Both the position numbers and the translations under genes were made by a program. The notes under the pieces were generated by a model. That model had not been told where the DNA came from and made no database searches. It was given only the letters and a program-made list of their open reading frames with translations. Shown here piece after piece: positions 44,118 to 53,250 of a stretch of 64,000 nt of DNA. The stretch is from NCBI GenBank assembly GCA_020439745.1, contig JAGQSC010000015.1:124001-188000 (forward strand), written 5' to 3'. This stretch comes from Acidobacteriota bacterium. GTDB taxonomy: Bacteria > Acidobacteriota > Holophagae > Acanthopleuribacterales > Acanthopleuribacteraceae. Numbering within the stretch: the first letter of the stretch is position 1; each line of letters starts with the position of its first letter.

Positions 44118-45272
44118 ATGGCAAAAGCAAAAAAGCTGATGGTGCAAAACATCGAAGAACAGAGCACAATGCCCTTTCTGCGCGGTATCTTAACCCGCTC
44201 ACTTCAGGGTGCAGGACTTCGTTTTGACGATGCCTATGCCCTTTCTTCACAAATAAGAAACCATCTGCAACATAAAGGTGAAATCACAAGCCAGGCATTG
44301 CGCACCCATGTTCTTGAATGTCTGACCGAGCAATTTCCAGACCATGTCAACAATTATCAACGGCATTCGGGGAAACCTGCCCTGGTCGTTTTGGATCGAG
44401 ACGAGCAGCCGCACCCATTTTCCAAAAACCATTTGGCCATGTCGCTGGAACTGTGCGCTATTCCACCCAACCAGACCTATGAAATCGCGGCAAGAATTGA
44501 ACGAGATCTAAAGAAATCGGGTCGTTTTCAATGGAAATCGACAGAAATCGCAGAGATTATGGAAGCCGACCTCCGAAGCAACGTCAGTGGCGAAGCCGCG
44601 GACCGTTATGCGACGTCACTCGAGTTTTCCCGAAGTGGGAGACCTCTGGTCATCTTACTTGGAGGGACTACCGGCTGCGGCAAATCGACACTGGGCTCTG
44701 AAATCGCGCATCGCTTGAACATTGTCCGTACTCAGTCGACAGACATGTTGCGTGAAGTCATGAGATTGATGATCCCGTCGCGACTCATGCCATCGCTTCA
44801 CTGTTCTTCATTTAACGCATGGGAAGCCCTTCCCTACAGGGCTCACGCAGACCCTGAAGATGCGTTGGTGGAGGGCTACCTCACGCAGTCGCATCAGGTG
44901 AGTGTAGGCATTGAAGCCGTGATACAGCGTGCTCGAAGAGAACGAATCTCTGTGATCATCGAAGGTGTCCATGTTCATCCGAGATTTATCGCGTCGCTTA
45001 CCGACGTGGATGACGCGGTCATCATTCCCATGATCGTTGCTGTATTGCGAAAAAAGTCACTGCGCGGGCGGCTAAAGGGTCGGGGTCAGCAGGTTGCGTC
45101 CCGTCGGTCGGAACGTTATCTCAAGTATTTCGATTCAATTTGGACCCTGCAATCATTTCTGCTCGATGAGTCGGACCGATTCCAAATACCGATGGTCGCC
45201 AATGATGATCAAGCGACAGCCGTTGCAGATATCATGGAACTTATTGCAGTTCGGCTGCTTCAGGAACGCTAA
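44118..45272 (+). CDS. 2-phosphoglycerate kinase-like P-loop protein with tandem ATP-cone-like domains
   Basis: 384 residues. Two helical ATP-cone-like units occupy the first 150 residues (MPFLRGILTRSLQGAGLRFD and HPFSKNHLAMSLELCAIPPN align with each other). A kinase domain follows with Walker A GGTTGCGKST (182-191), TQSTDMLREVMRLMIPSR, LHCSSFNAWEAL, VSVGIEAVIQRARRERISV and IIEGVHVHPRFI. The whole matches archaeal 2-phosphoglycerate kinase, which makes 2,3-bisphosphoglycerate for cyclic 2,3-diphosphoglycerate. Activity in a bacterium is inference. GGAG precedes ATG 44118. Its end overlaps the convergent deacetylase gene by 32 bases. Confidence 0.8.
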   Translation: MAKAKKLMVQNIEEQSTMPFLRGILTRSLQGAGLRFDDAYALSSQIRNHLQHKGEITSQALRTHVLECLTEQFPDHVNNYQRHSGKPALVVLDRDEQPHPFSKNHLAMSLELCAIPPNQTYEIAARIERDLKKSGRFQWKSTEIAEIMEADLRSNVSGEAADRYATSLEFSRSGRPLVILLGGTTGCGKSTLGSEIAHRLNIVRTQSTDMLREVMRLMIPSRLMPSLHCSSFNAWEALPYRAHADPEDALVEGYLTQSHQVSVGIEAVIQRARRERISVIIEGVHVHPRFIASLTDVDDAVIIPMIVAVLRKKSLRGRLKGRGQQVASRRSERYLKYFDSIWTLQSFLLDESDRFQIPMVANDDQATAVADIMELIAVRLLQER

Positions 45273-46602
45273 CTGGCTGTCGTTCATGGCGAACTTGGGA
45301 TGTAACGACGGCATTGCTGGCCATCAGATCTTCCAGACAGTCGCTCACCGTGGAGAACTGGTAACCGCGGGCTCGCGCTTTGTCGATAAAATCGGCCAGC
45401 ATGTGATAAGGACGATCTTGGTCCGGTCGCCTTGACCCCAAATGGAAAAGTATTATTTTCCCGGTCATTGGGTCCCGGTCCAATTTCTGGAGCAGGCGTT
45501 TCTCCAACGCATCTGGACGCCAATAATATCGAGAATCCTGTTTTTCTAACCAATCCAGGCTGTCGAATCCTCGCGACCAGCCTATATGAAAGTAACCCGA
45601 AGCATAGGCCCAACTCCGAATGGATTTGTTGTGCTCGCCATAGGGCGCACGCCAGAAGGGTTTTAGTTGTTGTTGGGTCACGGATTCAAAAATCTCGCTT
45701 GTCTGGCGTAGCTCTCGTTCCAGAATATCGGGATTCAGATCGGGCAATGTGCGATGGGTTTGGTCTGCGCCGTATTGCGTTAAGTGACGATGGCTCCACG
45801 TATGGTTGCCAATTTCGTGACCTGACCCCAAAATTGCCAGGGTCTTTTCAGGGTATCTCTGTATGAATTGACCCGTTAAGAAAACCGTTGCGCGTACATT
45901 TTTTTCTGCCAGAACGGCCATGATCGGATCGACGCAATTGGCCAAGTGATCACCGTCAAACGTCAACACAATGCGTCTCGTTCTACCTGTGACCTCTTCC
46001 AAATGATATTTTGTATATGGGTTCTCCCCTGTGAAATGGCGGGCAAGACCTTTTGCTGGAGATGATCTCTGACTCACCACTTCAACTGAATCCGGTGGTT
46101 CCACGGGTTCGGACATCGCTTCCGTGTCTGTATCTGGGATTTCCTTAGGGTCTAGTACCAACCTTGGCCTGGCGTTTGGCATTCCGGTGGGCAGTTGCAT
46201 CGCTTGCCAGGGGTCGTGTTGGATTGCCGTGGAATCGGCCACATTTGGTTCACTTACAAGTTGAGACGGACTCATTTCCCGCTGTTCCATGGGGGGCGTT
46301 TGCACGTCGATCGCCATCTCGCGGGCCACTCTCTCGGCGCGCGACAAAGTATTTGCAGCCGCGCTTCGATCAACCATGTAGGCCATCAGCAAACCCAGAG
46401 TGCCGATGATCAGGGCCGTTGGCATGGCATATTCATGAATGCGTTGCCGCCTCCGAGTTCTTTGCACCACCTGGCGAGCGCAAACTGGGCACAGTCCCCT
46501 ACGCTCCGTTTGTTCGCAGCAATTTTCGCAAACGCCACCCCCACAAGCCGAACACTCTCGGCGCGTAAATAGAGTTGGGTGGATGACGCATGTATGGCGC
46601 AT
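45241..46602 (-). CDS. Polysaccharide deacetylase with N-terminal B-box-like zinc finger
   Basis: 453 residues. A Cys/His-rich N-terminus (CVIHP, CSACGGGVCENCC, CPVCARQ) forms a B-box-like zinc finger, followed by a membrane helix (about 60-77) and a proline-rich linker, so the catalytic domain is periplasmic. The NodB domain (about 205-425) has motif 1 as LTFDGDH (214-218 core) where the usual form is TFDDG, then HTWSH (267-271), RAPYGEHN and IILFHLG. It should remove acetyl groups from a cell-wall or surface glycan. The altered motif 1 may change metal binding. Confidence 0.87.
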   Translation of the reverse strand: MRHTCVIHPTLFTRRECSACGGGVCENCCEQTERRGLCPVCARQVVQRTRRRQRIHEYAMPTALIIGTLGLLMAYMVDRSAAANTLSRAERVAREMAIDVQTPPMEQREMSPSQLVSEPNVADSTAIQHDPWQAMQLPTGMPNARPRLVLDPKEIPDTDTEAMSEPVEPPDSVEVVSQRSSPAKGLARHFTGENPYTKYHLEEVTGRTRRIVLTFDGDHLANCVDPIMAVLAEKNVRATVFLTGQFIQRYPEKTLAILGSGHEIGNHTWSHRHLTQYGADQTHRTLPDLNPDILERELRQTSEIFESVTQQQLKPFWRAPYGEHNKSIRSWAYASGYFHIGWSRGFDSLDWLEKQDSRYYWRPDALEKRLLQKLDRDPMTGKIILFHLGSRRPDQDRPYHMLADFIDKARARGYQFSTVSDCLEDLMASNAVVTSQVRHERQPVSVPEAAELQ

Positions 46603-46656
46603 GGGAATACGTCTATCTTATCACTGGTGCTGGCAGGTATGTCCGGTTGTTTCTGT

Positions 46657-47610
46657 TTAAAGGTCTGCCGGCTTGGTCACGACACGTTCGACCAAGTATT
46701 CAGCTTCTAATTCCGTAAGAAATTCGTCTAGTCTAGCCTCCATGCGGGGTTCTCTCAATTTCGTGAGGATAGACTCCTTCACGTCGTCTATGGGCATTGG
46801 TTTCGTTTCAGTCTTGTTGAGCACCTTGATGATGAAATAGGCCGTATCTGTTTCCAGTAAATCTGATACATCGCCAATTGCCATACGCTTTACGGAGTCC
46901 TCAATCACGTAGTGCAAATCACCATATTGGACCTCGCCGAGATCGCCGCCACCGTCTCGAGACGAAGAGTCACTGTACTGCATGGCCGCTTCGGCAAAAG
47001 GTGTCCCAGACCGAATTGAGTCTAGGCACGCCAGGGCTTTGATGCGTGCAGCCGCCGGTGACTCGTCTTTGAGCGTCACAATTTCGGCAATTCGATATTT
47101 GGCGGGCTCCATGTACTCACTCTGGTTCTCCGTGTAGTACTTAGCCACTTCAGAGTCTTCAATATCTATGGCGTTCACAACTTGTGATTGGATCACGCGT
47201 TGAGCGCTTTCGCTGCGTCTTTCTGAATCGATGTACTCGTCGAGCGTCATACCCGTCTGTTCCATCAAGATACGCTCGAATTCTTCGTCGGATAGTCCAT
47301 TAGATTCCTTGATACTCTGCATGCGGGAATCCATGGCGTCTTGCGAAATTGATAGGCCCAAATCCACAGATTTCTCGTACAACAACAACTGCTCTTTCGC
47401 TAATCGGACGACATCCTCCCAAAGGTTTTCCAACTGTTGGTTCAGGTCAGGGCCCGCATATTGATCGATCAGCAACTTCCTGCGTTGCTTGTATGTCAAT
47501 AGAAGTTCGCGTTCGGTAATGATCTTGTCATTTACCTTCAAAGCCACACGATCCACGATACGTGCGTCGCCCTCCCAATTGACCAGGAATAACATCCAAA
47601 TGAGCGTCAT
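46657..47610 (-). CDS. SurA-like periplasmic peptidyl-prolyl isomerase
   Basis: 317 residues with a hydrophobic N-terminus as probable signal. A SurA N-terminal helical domain (VALKVNDKIITERELLLTYK onward) is followed by a parvulin PPIase domain (about 185-285: YRIAEIVTLKD, FAEAAMQYSDSSSRDGGGDL, GDVSDLLETDTAYFIIKVL). It should help fold outer-membrane proteins. Its start overlaps the stop of the related lipoprotein gene by four bases (ATGA), so the two are probably made together. Confidence 0.85.
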   Translation of the reverse strand: MTLIWMLFLVNWEGDARIVDRVALKVNDKIITERELLLTYKQRRKLLIDQYAGPDLNQQLENLWEDVVRLAKEQLLLYEKSVDLGLSISQDAMDSRMQSIKESNGLSDEEFERILMEQTGMTLDEYIDSERRSESAQRVIQSQVVNAIDIEDSEVAKYYTENQSEYMEPAKYRIAEIVTLKDESPAAARIKALACLDSIRSGTPFAEAAMQYSDSSSRDGGGDLGEVQYGDLHYVIEDSVKRMAIGDVSDLLETDTAYFIIKVLNKTETKPMPIDDVKESILTKLREPRMEARLDEFLTELEAEYLVERVVTKPADL

Positions 47611-48536
47611 GTTTCGTCTCCATGTTCCGAAGGTCGCACATAGGAAAACGGCAATGACTGCAGTTCTTGTTTCACGACCACACTTTTTTGCATTTGATCT
47701 TTGACAGCATCAAAACGTTTTCGCGATTCTTCTTCTTCTAGTTTTTCTTTGATGCGCGCGTACGCATCATCCAGTGATTCTTCCACCTCTGGAATCAATG
47801 ATTCGAGGTACAGCACATGATACTGGACCAGATCTCCATATGCCACTTCAATCACTGGTGAATACTGTCCCTGTCTCATTTTCACCAATGCACTCTGGAA
47901 AGAGTCGGGGTACTCTGACAAGGGTAACTCGGCCGGAATTCTATAGGCTTCATTCTCTGAATAGTTGGGCGCAAGCTCCGTGAAAACACCCTTCGTTTTC
48001 TTCAACTCTGCCCGAAAGGATTCGGCTCGTTCATGATCAGATGTTTGAACATGCCTGATGCGGTAAAGAGTTGGATGAAGGAACTCATCAGGATGATTGT
48101 CATAATAAGCCTGGATCGCGTCGTCTTCAATTTGGATTCGGTCGATGATCTCGCGTTGCAAAAAACGTTGAATCACCATTCTTCTCCGAATCTCCATACG
48201 CCACAATTCTTGCCTTCGCGGCTCGCGCAGATTGAACGTCATTCCGGGCATTTGTTGACCGATGAACGTATCTACCTGGTCATCTCCAATGTAGATTCCC
48301 AGTTGATTCGCGAAAGCTTCCAGGCATAAATCGCGTATGAACGCGTCATAAACCCGAGAAAGCACGTCTGAATCATCGGTCTTTCCCAACTCGGGATAGG
48401 CCTGTTCCAGATAAAATTCGAATTCACTGATCAGCACATCGCGAGATCCCACACGAGCAATGGTTGGCTCGTTTTCAGGGACTGATTCCCTTTGCGTCGA
48501 ACAACCAGCCAGCATTAATATCAGCAACCAACGCAT
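47607..48536 (-). CDS. SurA/PpiC-like lipoprotein
   Basis: 309 residues. MRWLLILMLAGC is a short lipoprotein signal with Cys12 as the lipidated residue. A SurA-N-like helical region (ARVGSRDVLISEFEFYLEQ) leads into a parvulin-like domain (about 150-250: YRIRHVQTSDH, ELAPNYSENEAYRIPAELPL, GQYSPVIEVAYGDLVQYHVL). Several usual parvulin active-site residues are not obvious, so it may be a chaperone without isomerase activity. It is the first gene of the coupled pair with the SurA-like gene. It is probably membrane-anchored and periplasmic. Confidence 0.8.
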   Translation of the reverse strand: MRWLLILMLAGCSTQRESVPENEPTIARVGSRDVLISEFEFYLEQAYPELGKTDDSDVLSRVYDAFIRDLCLEAFANQLGIYIGDDQVDTFIGQQMPGMTFNLREPRRQELWRMEIRRRMVIQRFLQREIIDRIQIEDDAIQAYYDNHPDEFLHPTLYRIRHVQTSDHERAESFRAELKKTKGVFTELAPNYSENEAYRIPAELPLSEYPDSFQSALVKMRQGQYSPVIEVAYGDLVQYHVLYLESLIPEVEESLDDAYARIKEKLEEEESRKRFDAVKDQMQKSVVVKQELQSLPFSYVRPSEHGDET

Positions 48537-48595
48537 AAGACCTCAGGCTCCAAAACGCCAAACCCTATCATATTTAGGACTGGCAAGACAGCATT

Positions 48596-49426
48596 TCACT
48601 CGTGGGTCTGATCTTCGGTGACGCGTGTGGGTTGAATGGCTACGTCAAGTGGCACAAGTTCACTCAACGCCAATTGCCAATGCAATGTGCGCGAACCGAC
48701 ATCACTGATAGGCTTGCCAAGGGGTCTCCAGACATTATGGTCGGCCAACACTCTGTCGGTCCACGCCGCGGCGTCCTTGCGATTGAATCCCATCTTAGTG
48801 TGCCAACGCGTCAACAGTTGTTTGAACGAATCTGACCAGGGTTGGGCCTGCGACTCAATAGCTGCGCGAAGAAACACACGGTCCGTTTCACGTGTTGTCC
48901 CCGGCAGAGGGACCCATACGTAGCGCAACACCATCGGTTGTGTGTGCCAGGACTCATCGAAAGACATGGAAACGTACAGTGTGGGCACCAGTGCCGCCTG
49001 AATCTCGTTTCGCTTCAACATCCGTGTAATCTCAGTATCCGTGGTGTACAAAACGACTTCCAATGTCATGTTTGGAAGGCCCAACCATTCCGCCACGGTT
49101 TCCATGGGAAGCGCATCACTACAAGCCCAAGAGAATGCCTCGGGAACAGCCAGCCTTATTCGTACCTCTCCTTCGGTTTCTTCAGACAAAGGAAGAAAGC
49201 CCAGAGTCCACTCCAATTGAGCGACTGCCGCCAGCATATCTTCATTGTCGCGATTCCATGCCACATCCAGCGCATATAAGGCAGCCTCGCGATCGTTCAC
49301 CGGCTTGAGAAACTCTCCGTGATTCTCGATGTAGGTCTGCATCGGCAGGCTGCCCATGGAGTTGGCGGGCAGCCAGATTGGAACTTCGAGCTGAACCAGC
49401 AGTGCACACAAGACGGAAAGTGTCAA
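48596..49426 (-). CDS. Exported protein of unknown function
   Basis: 276 residues. The TTG start at 49426 comes two bases after the GWxTD protein's stop, with GGGGGA just before it, and opens with a signal-like helix (TLSVLCALLVQLEVPIWLP). The body has a strand-helix pattern (MTLEVVLYTTDTEITRMLKR, IQAALVPTLYVSMSF) that could be a periplasmic substrate-binding fold, but no family is recognised. It is coupled to the GWxTD/VWA gene and may be its partner. The frame can extend upstream within that gene, which I reject. Confidence 0.6.
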   Translation of the reverse strand: MTLSVLCALLVQLEVPIWLPANSMGSLPMQTYIENHGEFLKPVNDREAALYALDVAWNRDNEDMLAAVAQLEWTLGFLPLSEETEGEVRIRLAVPEAFSWACSDALPMETVAEWLGLPNMTLEVVLYTTDTEITRMLKRNEIQAALVPTLYVSMSFDESWHTQPMVLRYVWVPLPGTTRETDRVFLRAAIESQAQPWSDSFKQLLTRWHTKMGFNRKDAAAWTDRVLADHNVWRPLGKPISDVGSRTLHWQLALSELVPLDVAIQPTRVTEDQTHE

Positions 49427-49427
49427 T

Positions 49428-51989
49428 TCAATCCCCCAGTGGGTTGGTTTTTCGAACCTTGACTTCGGACTTCGTCCGAATCGCAACCCCATCATCTTTG
49501 GCAACGATTTCAATATGCTGCATTTCGTCAGATATGGGCAAGTTAAGAATCATGCCAAACTGCGTTTGAATGGCATTTTGAATATCACTCGCATACTCTT
49601 GAATCAATGTGCGATCAGACTTGAACACGCGGTAGTGGAAGCCGCCTGATTCTTCAGACAGCATCTTGATCACACCTTCATGGATGCTGGACTGGCGTAT
49701 TTTGGTGCCGATCGTCTGGCGTCGTGCGTCTTTGTCCGCAAAAAATCGCGTTAACCCGATGGCCCTTGCAAATCGTTCACCCCGACCCATGTCTTTGGTA
49801 ATAAAAGCCGTTTCGTCATCTGATACTTGGGGATTGTTATCCACCCAAAGGCTATAGATCACCACTTCGTTTTCCCGGGCATAAGATAGCATACCGTTCT
49901 TGGGAATCATGCCATCCAGGCTGATGCCGTCTGAAACCAGCACAATGACCTTGCGGCCGGGATATTGTAGGAGTGCGTGAATGGCGGCGGCACAAGCATC
50001 GTACAGATAAGTGGTGTTCTCTTCGTAGATCTTGTCGCCATCGCTAGGATTGGGTCGCTGGATCGGGACCGAGTCTGCGACTGCGTGCAAGATCCCCTTT
50101 GAACTGGTGGGCAGGTTGTACTGGTCATAGTTGTCGCTAAATGCCACGATGAAGCCCTGGTCTTCGGGACGAATGGTATTGATGAAATGCTTGAGTGCTT
50201 TGATGTTGCCTTTGAATGACTCACGCATGCTGTACGAGCTATCAACAAGGAAACAATATGTGATTGGCTCCTCGAGTTTGAATACGTCCATGGGTTCCCA
50301 TGCTTCACCATCCACGGTGACACTTAATCCGCCGAGGTCAAGATCCGTCACAAAGTTAAGGTTGCGGTCATACGCGTTAAAGGTCACATGCATGGCGCGT
50401 GTCTTAATTTGCTCATCCGCGCGCAGTGGGTTCAGTTTCAAGGACGATCTGCTTATCCCTAGCCCGTCCTCAATCTCTACGGACAGTGTGTTGCGACCAG
50501 AGATTGAGAGAAAATCATCGTCGAGATCAATGCGCCATGGAGCCTCGTGCCGCTCGAACTTGGGCACACCGTTTAACAGAAGTGTCATCCGCGACACATC
50601 ACTGCGCTGTGGCTGTATGGCTACAGTGTGGAGTGAAACCGCATCTGTAGATTGTGGCAGGCGCCACTCGAATCTCGGATCCCGATTATCGGAGCCTGTG
50701 TTTCCTTGCCACACGCCGCTTCGGTACACTGAGGTTTTCCCTCCGTGTTCCCATAACACTTCGATGTCGGAGCACGACACACCCCTTGGTAAGTCGACCG
50801 CGTGCACCCATTTCATTTGATCGTCCGACTGTTGCATCGTCTGTAGCCTTGCATTGAGATTCTGACCCGAGGCCCGGAACCGCACGGTCGGCTGCGCGAC
50901 CCCGTAAAAGACTTGCATCACATAAACCGAACTAGGTGGTCGTCGAAAAGCATTGCGGATAGGCAGATGTAAGTTATCAAAAACTAAAAGGCGAGGCTGG
51001 AAAAATCCCTCTAGTGGAATGTCTTTGAGTTGATCCGCCAAAAGCAAGGATGAGGCTGTTCCGGCCTGACCCAGTCGTGGCACATCAAGCCACCGCCTGA
51101 CGACAGATTGTCGACCATCACTATCCATCACGCGCAAGACCATTTGATACTGGTCAGGTTCCAGCATGATAAAGAAATTTTCATACTGATCGTTGACGGC
51201 ATTGACCTTTTGCTTGAAATCCACCACTTTGTTTTCATACGGATCAAAAGCCGTCAGATTGAATTCAGCACCCTTGCCAGATGTATCGTGCAAGGTTATG
51301 CCCACCAGGACCCGTGTCTTGTTTAGGTCGCCCTTGAAGAAATCATAGCTGAGCGTGAGGTCCAAGTCGTAGCTATCTTCGATGGTGATGTTCTCAATGT
51401 CCTTTGTGGCGCCAATGTTCGGAATTGAGATCCGGAAAGGCTGCAACCGATACGATTCAGCGCGATCGCGAATCTGACTCATGCGCAACTGTTCCATCTT
51501 TTCTTCGTGATCGGCAGACGCGTCAAGTCGATAGGTTCGTTCAGATATGCCCAGGATAAAACGGAACCGAACATCGGGTTCTCGATAGATCCAGATCTCC
51601 TCGTACCCACTTACTTCACCGGCGGCAGTCAAACGATTTTGCTCAACCTCATCAGGCTCGCCCAACAATAGGAAAATTTGGCCGCGGGCCGTCTTCGTTC
51701 CGGCTACTGATCCTTCATCAAAACGTGATGCCTGGTCACGACGCTGGAAGTATTCCGTTTTGTACACATTGCCAGGTTGTTCGGGATAAGGATCGCGTTT
51801 GAACCAAAAAATTGCCTCAAAGTAGTCTTTATCGCTGTACTGTTTGAGACCCTGGTACATGTCTTTTTCGTGCTGTGTAATCAACGGTGCCACTAGATCG
51901 AGGAAGGAATCGCTTCCCTGGAGTTTCAAGGGTTGACCCGAAACAAATACACAAGCTGCCAAAACGGCGCTACAGACTAAGGACTTCAT
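49428..51989 (-). CDS. GWxTD-like and VWFA-related exported protein
   Basis: 853 residues with a signal peptide (MKSLVCSAVLAACVFVSG). The N-terminal region (YFEAIFWFKRDPYPEQPGN, YFQRRDQASRFDE, RGQIFLLLGEPDEVEQN) matches the GWxTD domain found in Acidobacteria and Bacteroidota. A long beta-rich middle follows. From about residue 500 comes a VWFA-related region with a strand-plus-metal-site motif ITYCFLVDSSYSMRESFKG (DxSxS intact) and KVIVLVSDGISLDGM. It is probably a large periplasmic or surface binding protein. It heads a minus-strand pair with the 276-residue gene. Confidence 0.82.
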   Translation of the reverse strand: MKSLVCSAVLAACVFVSGQPLKLQGSDSFLDLVAPLITQHEKDMYQGLKQYSDKDYFEAIFWFKRDPYPEQPGNVYKTEYFQRRDQASRFDEGSVAGTKTARGQIFLLLGEPDEVEQNRLTAAGEVSGYEEIWIYREPDVRFRFILGISERTYRLDASADHEEKMEQLRMSQIRDRAESYRLQPFRISIPNIGATKDIENITIEDSYDLDLTLSYDFFKGDLNKTRVLVGITLHDTSGKGAEFNLTAFDPYENKVVDFKQKVNAVNDQYENFFIMLEPDQYQMVLRVMDSDGRQSVVRRWLDVPRLGQAGTASSLLLADQLKDIPLEGFFQPRLLVFDNLHLPIRNAFRRPPSSVYVMQVFYGVAQPTVRFRASGQNLNARLQTMQQSDDQMKWVHAVDLPRGVSCSDIEVLWEHGGKTSVYRSGVWQGNTGSDNRDPRFEWRLPQSTDAVSLHTVAIQPQRSDVSRMTLLLNGVPKFERHEAPWRIDLDDDFLSISGRNTLSVEIEDGLGISRSSLKLNPLRADEQIKTRAMHVTFNAYDRNLNFVTDLDLGGLSVTVDGEAWEPMDVFKLEEPITYCFLVDSSYSMRESFKGNIKALKHFINTIRPEDQGFIVAFSDNYDQYNLPTSSKGILHAVADSVPIQRPNPSDGDKIYEENTTYLYDACAAAIHALLQYPGRKVIVLVSDGISLDGMIPKNGMLSYARENEVVIYSLWVDNNPQVSDDETAFITKDMGRGERFARAIGLTRFFADKDARRQTIGTKIRQSSIHEGVIKMLSEESGGFHYRVFKSDRTLIQEYASDIQNAIQTQFGMILNLPISDEMQHIEIVAKDDGVAIRTKSEVKVRKTNPLGD

Positions 51990-52043
51990 GCCTCACCTTT
52001 CCTAAAAATCCCTATTAAAGCACAGCTCCCGCCGCCTTTATCT

Positions 52044-52835
52044 TCAGATGACACCAAAGTCGAGCAACACCAATGCCAGGTTTTCGTCGGTGAGCACTTC
52101 AGCCTCTTTAATAACGTTCATGTCACCAAGATCGACGCACTCATAACTTGTGCCTCTGCACTGAAGCGTGTGCGGATCTATTTTGCTCATTGACCCACAG
52201 ACCACTAGGTTTTGGTCTTCCAAACAGTGATAAGCCACACTGTATTCGAAAGCGGATTGAATCGTCCGCAGCTGGTGCCCAGCCAAGTCATTACAAGCCT
52301 CGGACCATACATTCCAGATCACCCATCCATTGGGTTCGAGACAGGCTTTGAGTTCCAACATAAACTCCCTTGTGCACAAATGCGGAGGCATCATTTGGGC
52401 GCCATAGCAATCCATTGTGATCAGATCATAAGCATTGCCTGTCTGCTGCACATAGGTCCTTATTTCATCGCACAACACATCCATTTTCCTGGGTAATCGA
52501 AAGAACCGATGCGCCAGTTCCACAACCTGGGCATTTTGCTCCACGACCGTCAATTCGCTGTAGGGGTGGCTTCGCATGAGTAGTTGCGCCGTGCTTCCGG
52601 CGCCAAGTCCAGCGACCAACGCACTCTTCCAAGGCCGTAACTCACTGACCACGTGCATCAATGCCACGTATTCAAAAACGGCATAATCAGGATCATCAAG
52701 AGCAAAAGCGCCCTGAAGCGACTCCCCAAATTGAAGGTAGCGATGACGTTCGGGATAGACGTCCACAACCCGAATGTCAGTTTCAGGACTGCGATATCTG
52801 GTGCGGATCCTCTTGATTCCCGGCAAATGTGACAT
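52044..52835 (-). CDS. Spermidine synthase-like protein
   Basis: 263 residues, soluble. The nucleotide-binding loop is ALVAGLGAGSTAQLLM, then LTVVEQNAQVVELAH and YDLITMDCYGAQMMPPHLCT with EFMLELKACLEPNGW, the SpeE-like order. The catalytic region (MDCYGAQ) lacks the DxxDP of true aminopropyltransferases, so the reaction is uncertain. ATG 52835, after GAGGTGATTG, is preferred to the adjoining TTG. It is divergent from the TPR/kinase operon. Confidence 0.75.
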   Translation of the reverse strand: MSHLPGIKRIRTRYRSPETDIRVVDVYPERHRYLQFGESLQGAFALDDPDYAVFEYVALMHVVSELRPWKSALVAGLGAGSTAQLLMRSHPYSELTVVEQNAQVVELAHRFFRLPRKMDVLCDEIRTYVQQTGNAYDLITMDCYGAQMMPPHLCTREFMLELKACLEPNGWVIWNVWSEACNDLAGHQLRTIQSAFEYSVAYHCLEDQNLVVCGSMSKIDPHTLQCRGTSYECVDLGDMNVIKEAEVLTDENLALVLLDFGVI

Positions 52836-52858
52836 CAATCACCTCACAGCCTCTCGCC

Positions 52859-52887
52859 TTCTCAACCACTGACGCCTCGCATATAAT
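52859..52887 (+). promoter_or_regulatory. Promoter of the TPR/kinase/glycosyltransferase operon
   Basis: -10 TATAAT (52882-52887), perfect; -35 TTCTCA (52859-52864) with four of six consensus bases; spacer of 17. The predicted start is near 52894, leaving a leader of about 27 bases before ATG 52921. Confidence 0.55.
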
Positions 52888-52920
52888 ATCCCATCCCAAA
52901 CGCTACCACGCGGGACGTCC

Positions 52921-53250
52921 ATGTCGTTTATTGATCTGTTCAAAAACAAACGAAATTACTCCGAAGACGAATGGATTCGCCCTTACTCACAACGGGTGAA
53001 GGAAGCCCTGCGCCAAGGCAATTTACCCACCGCCATAGCCTACCTGACGAAAGCAAACGAACTGGCACCGGAAAGATTGGATGTCTTGTTAATGCGCGCC
53101 CAAATTTATCAATACGGTTTGGGTGATTTTACCGCCGCGCTCAAGGATTACCGAGCCATCCTCCTGCAACTCGAAAACGAACCGGACCGGGAACTGGCCT
53201 CAAAATGTAAGGCGGGTATGAAAGACATGATGGGAGAATCCGAGTCGTGA
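52921..53250 (+). CDS. Small TPR protein
   Basis: 109 residues, soluble. Two helical TPR-like units (RVKEALRQGNLPTAIAYLTK and VLLMRAQIYQYGLGDFTAAL) follow a charged N-terminus. No enzyme domain. It is the first gene of an operon that continues through a TPR-kinase and glycosyl enzymes, so it is likely an adaptor. Its stop overlaps a tiny GTG-started frame that ends just before the kinase gene. Confidence 0.8.
   Translation: MSFIDLFKNKRNYSEDEWIRPYSQRVKEALRQGNLPTAIAYLTKANELAPERLDVLLMRAQIYQYGLGDFTAALKDYRAILLQLENEPDRELASKCKAGMKDMMGESES

Noticed and set aside
50131-50820. 229-codon plus-strand frame
   Set aside because: Lies fully antisense within the GWxTD/VWA gene; Ser/Arg-rich low-complexity product and no recognisable domain.
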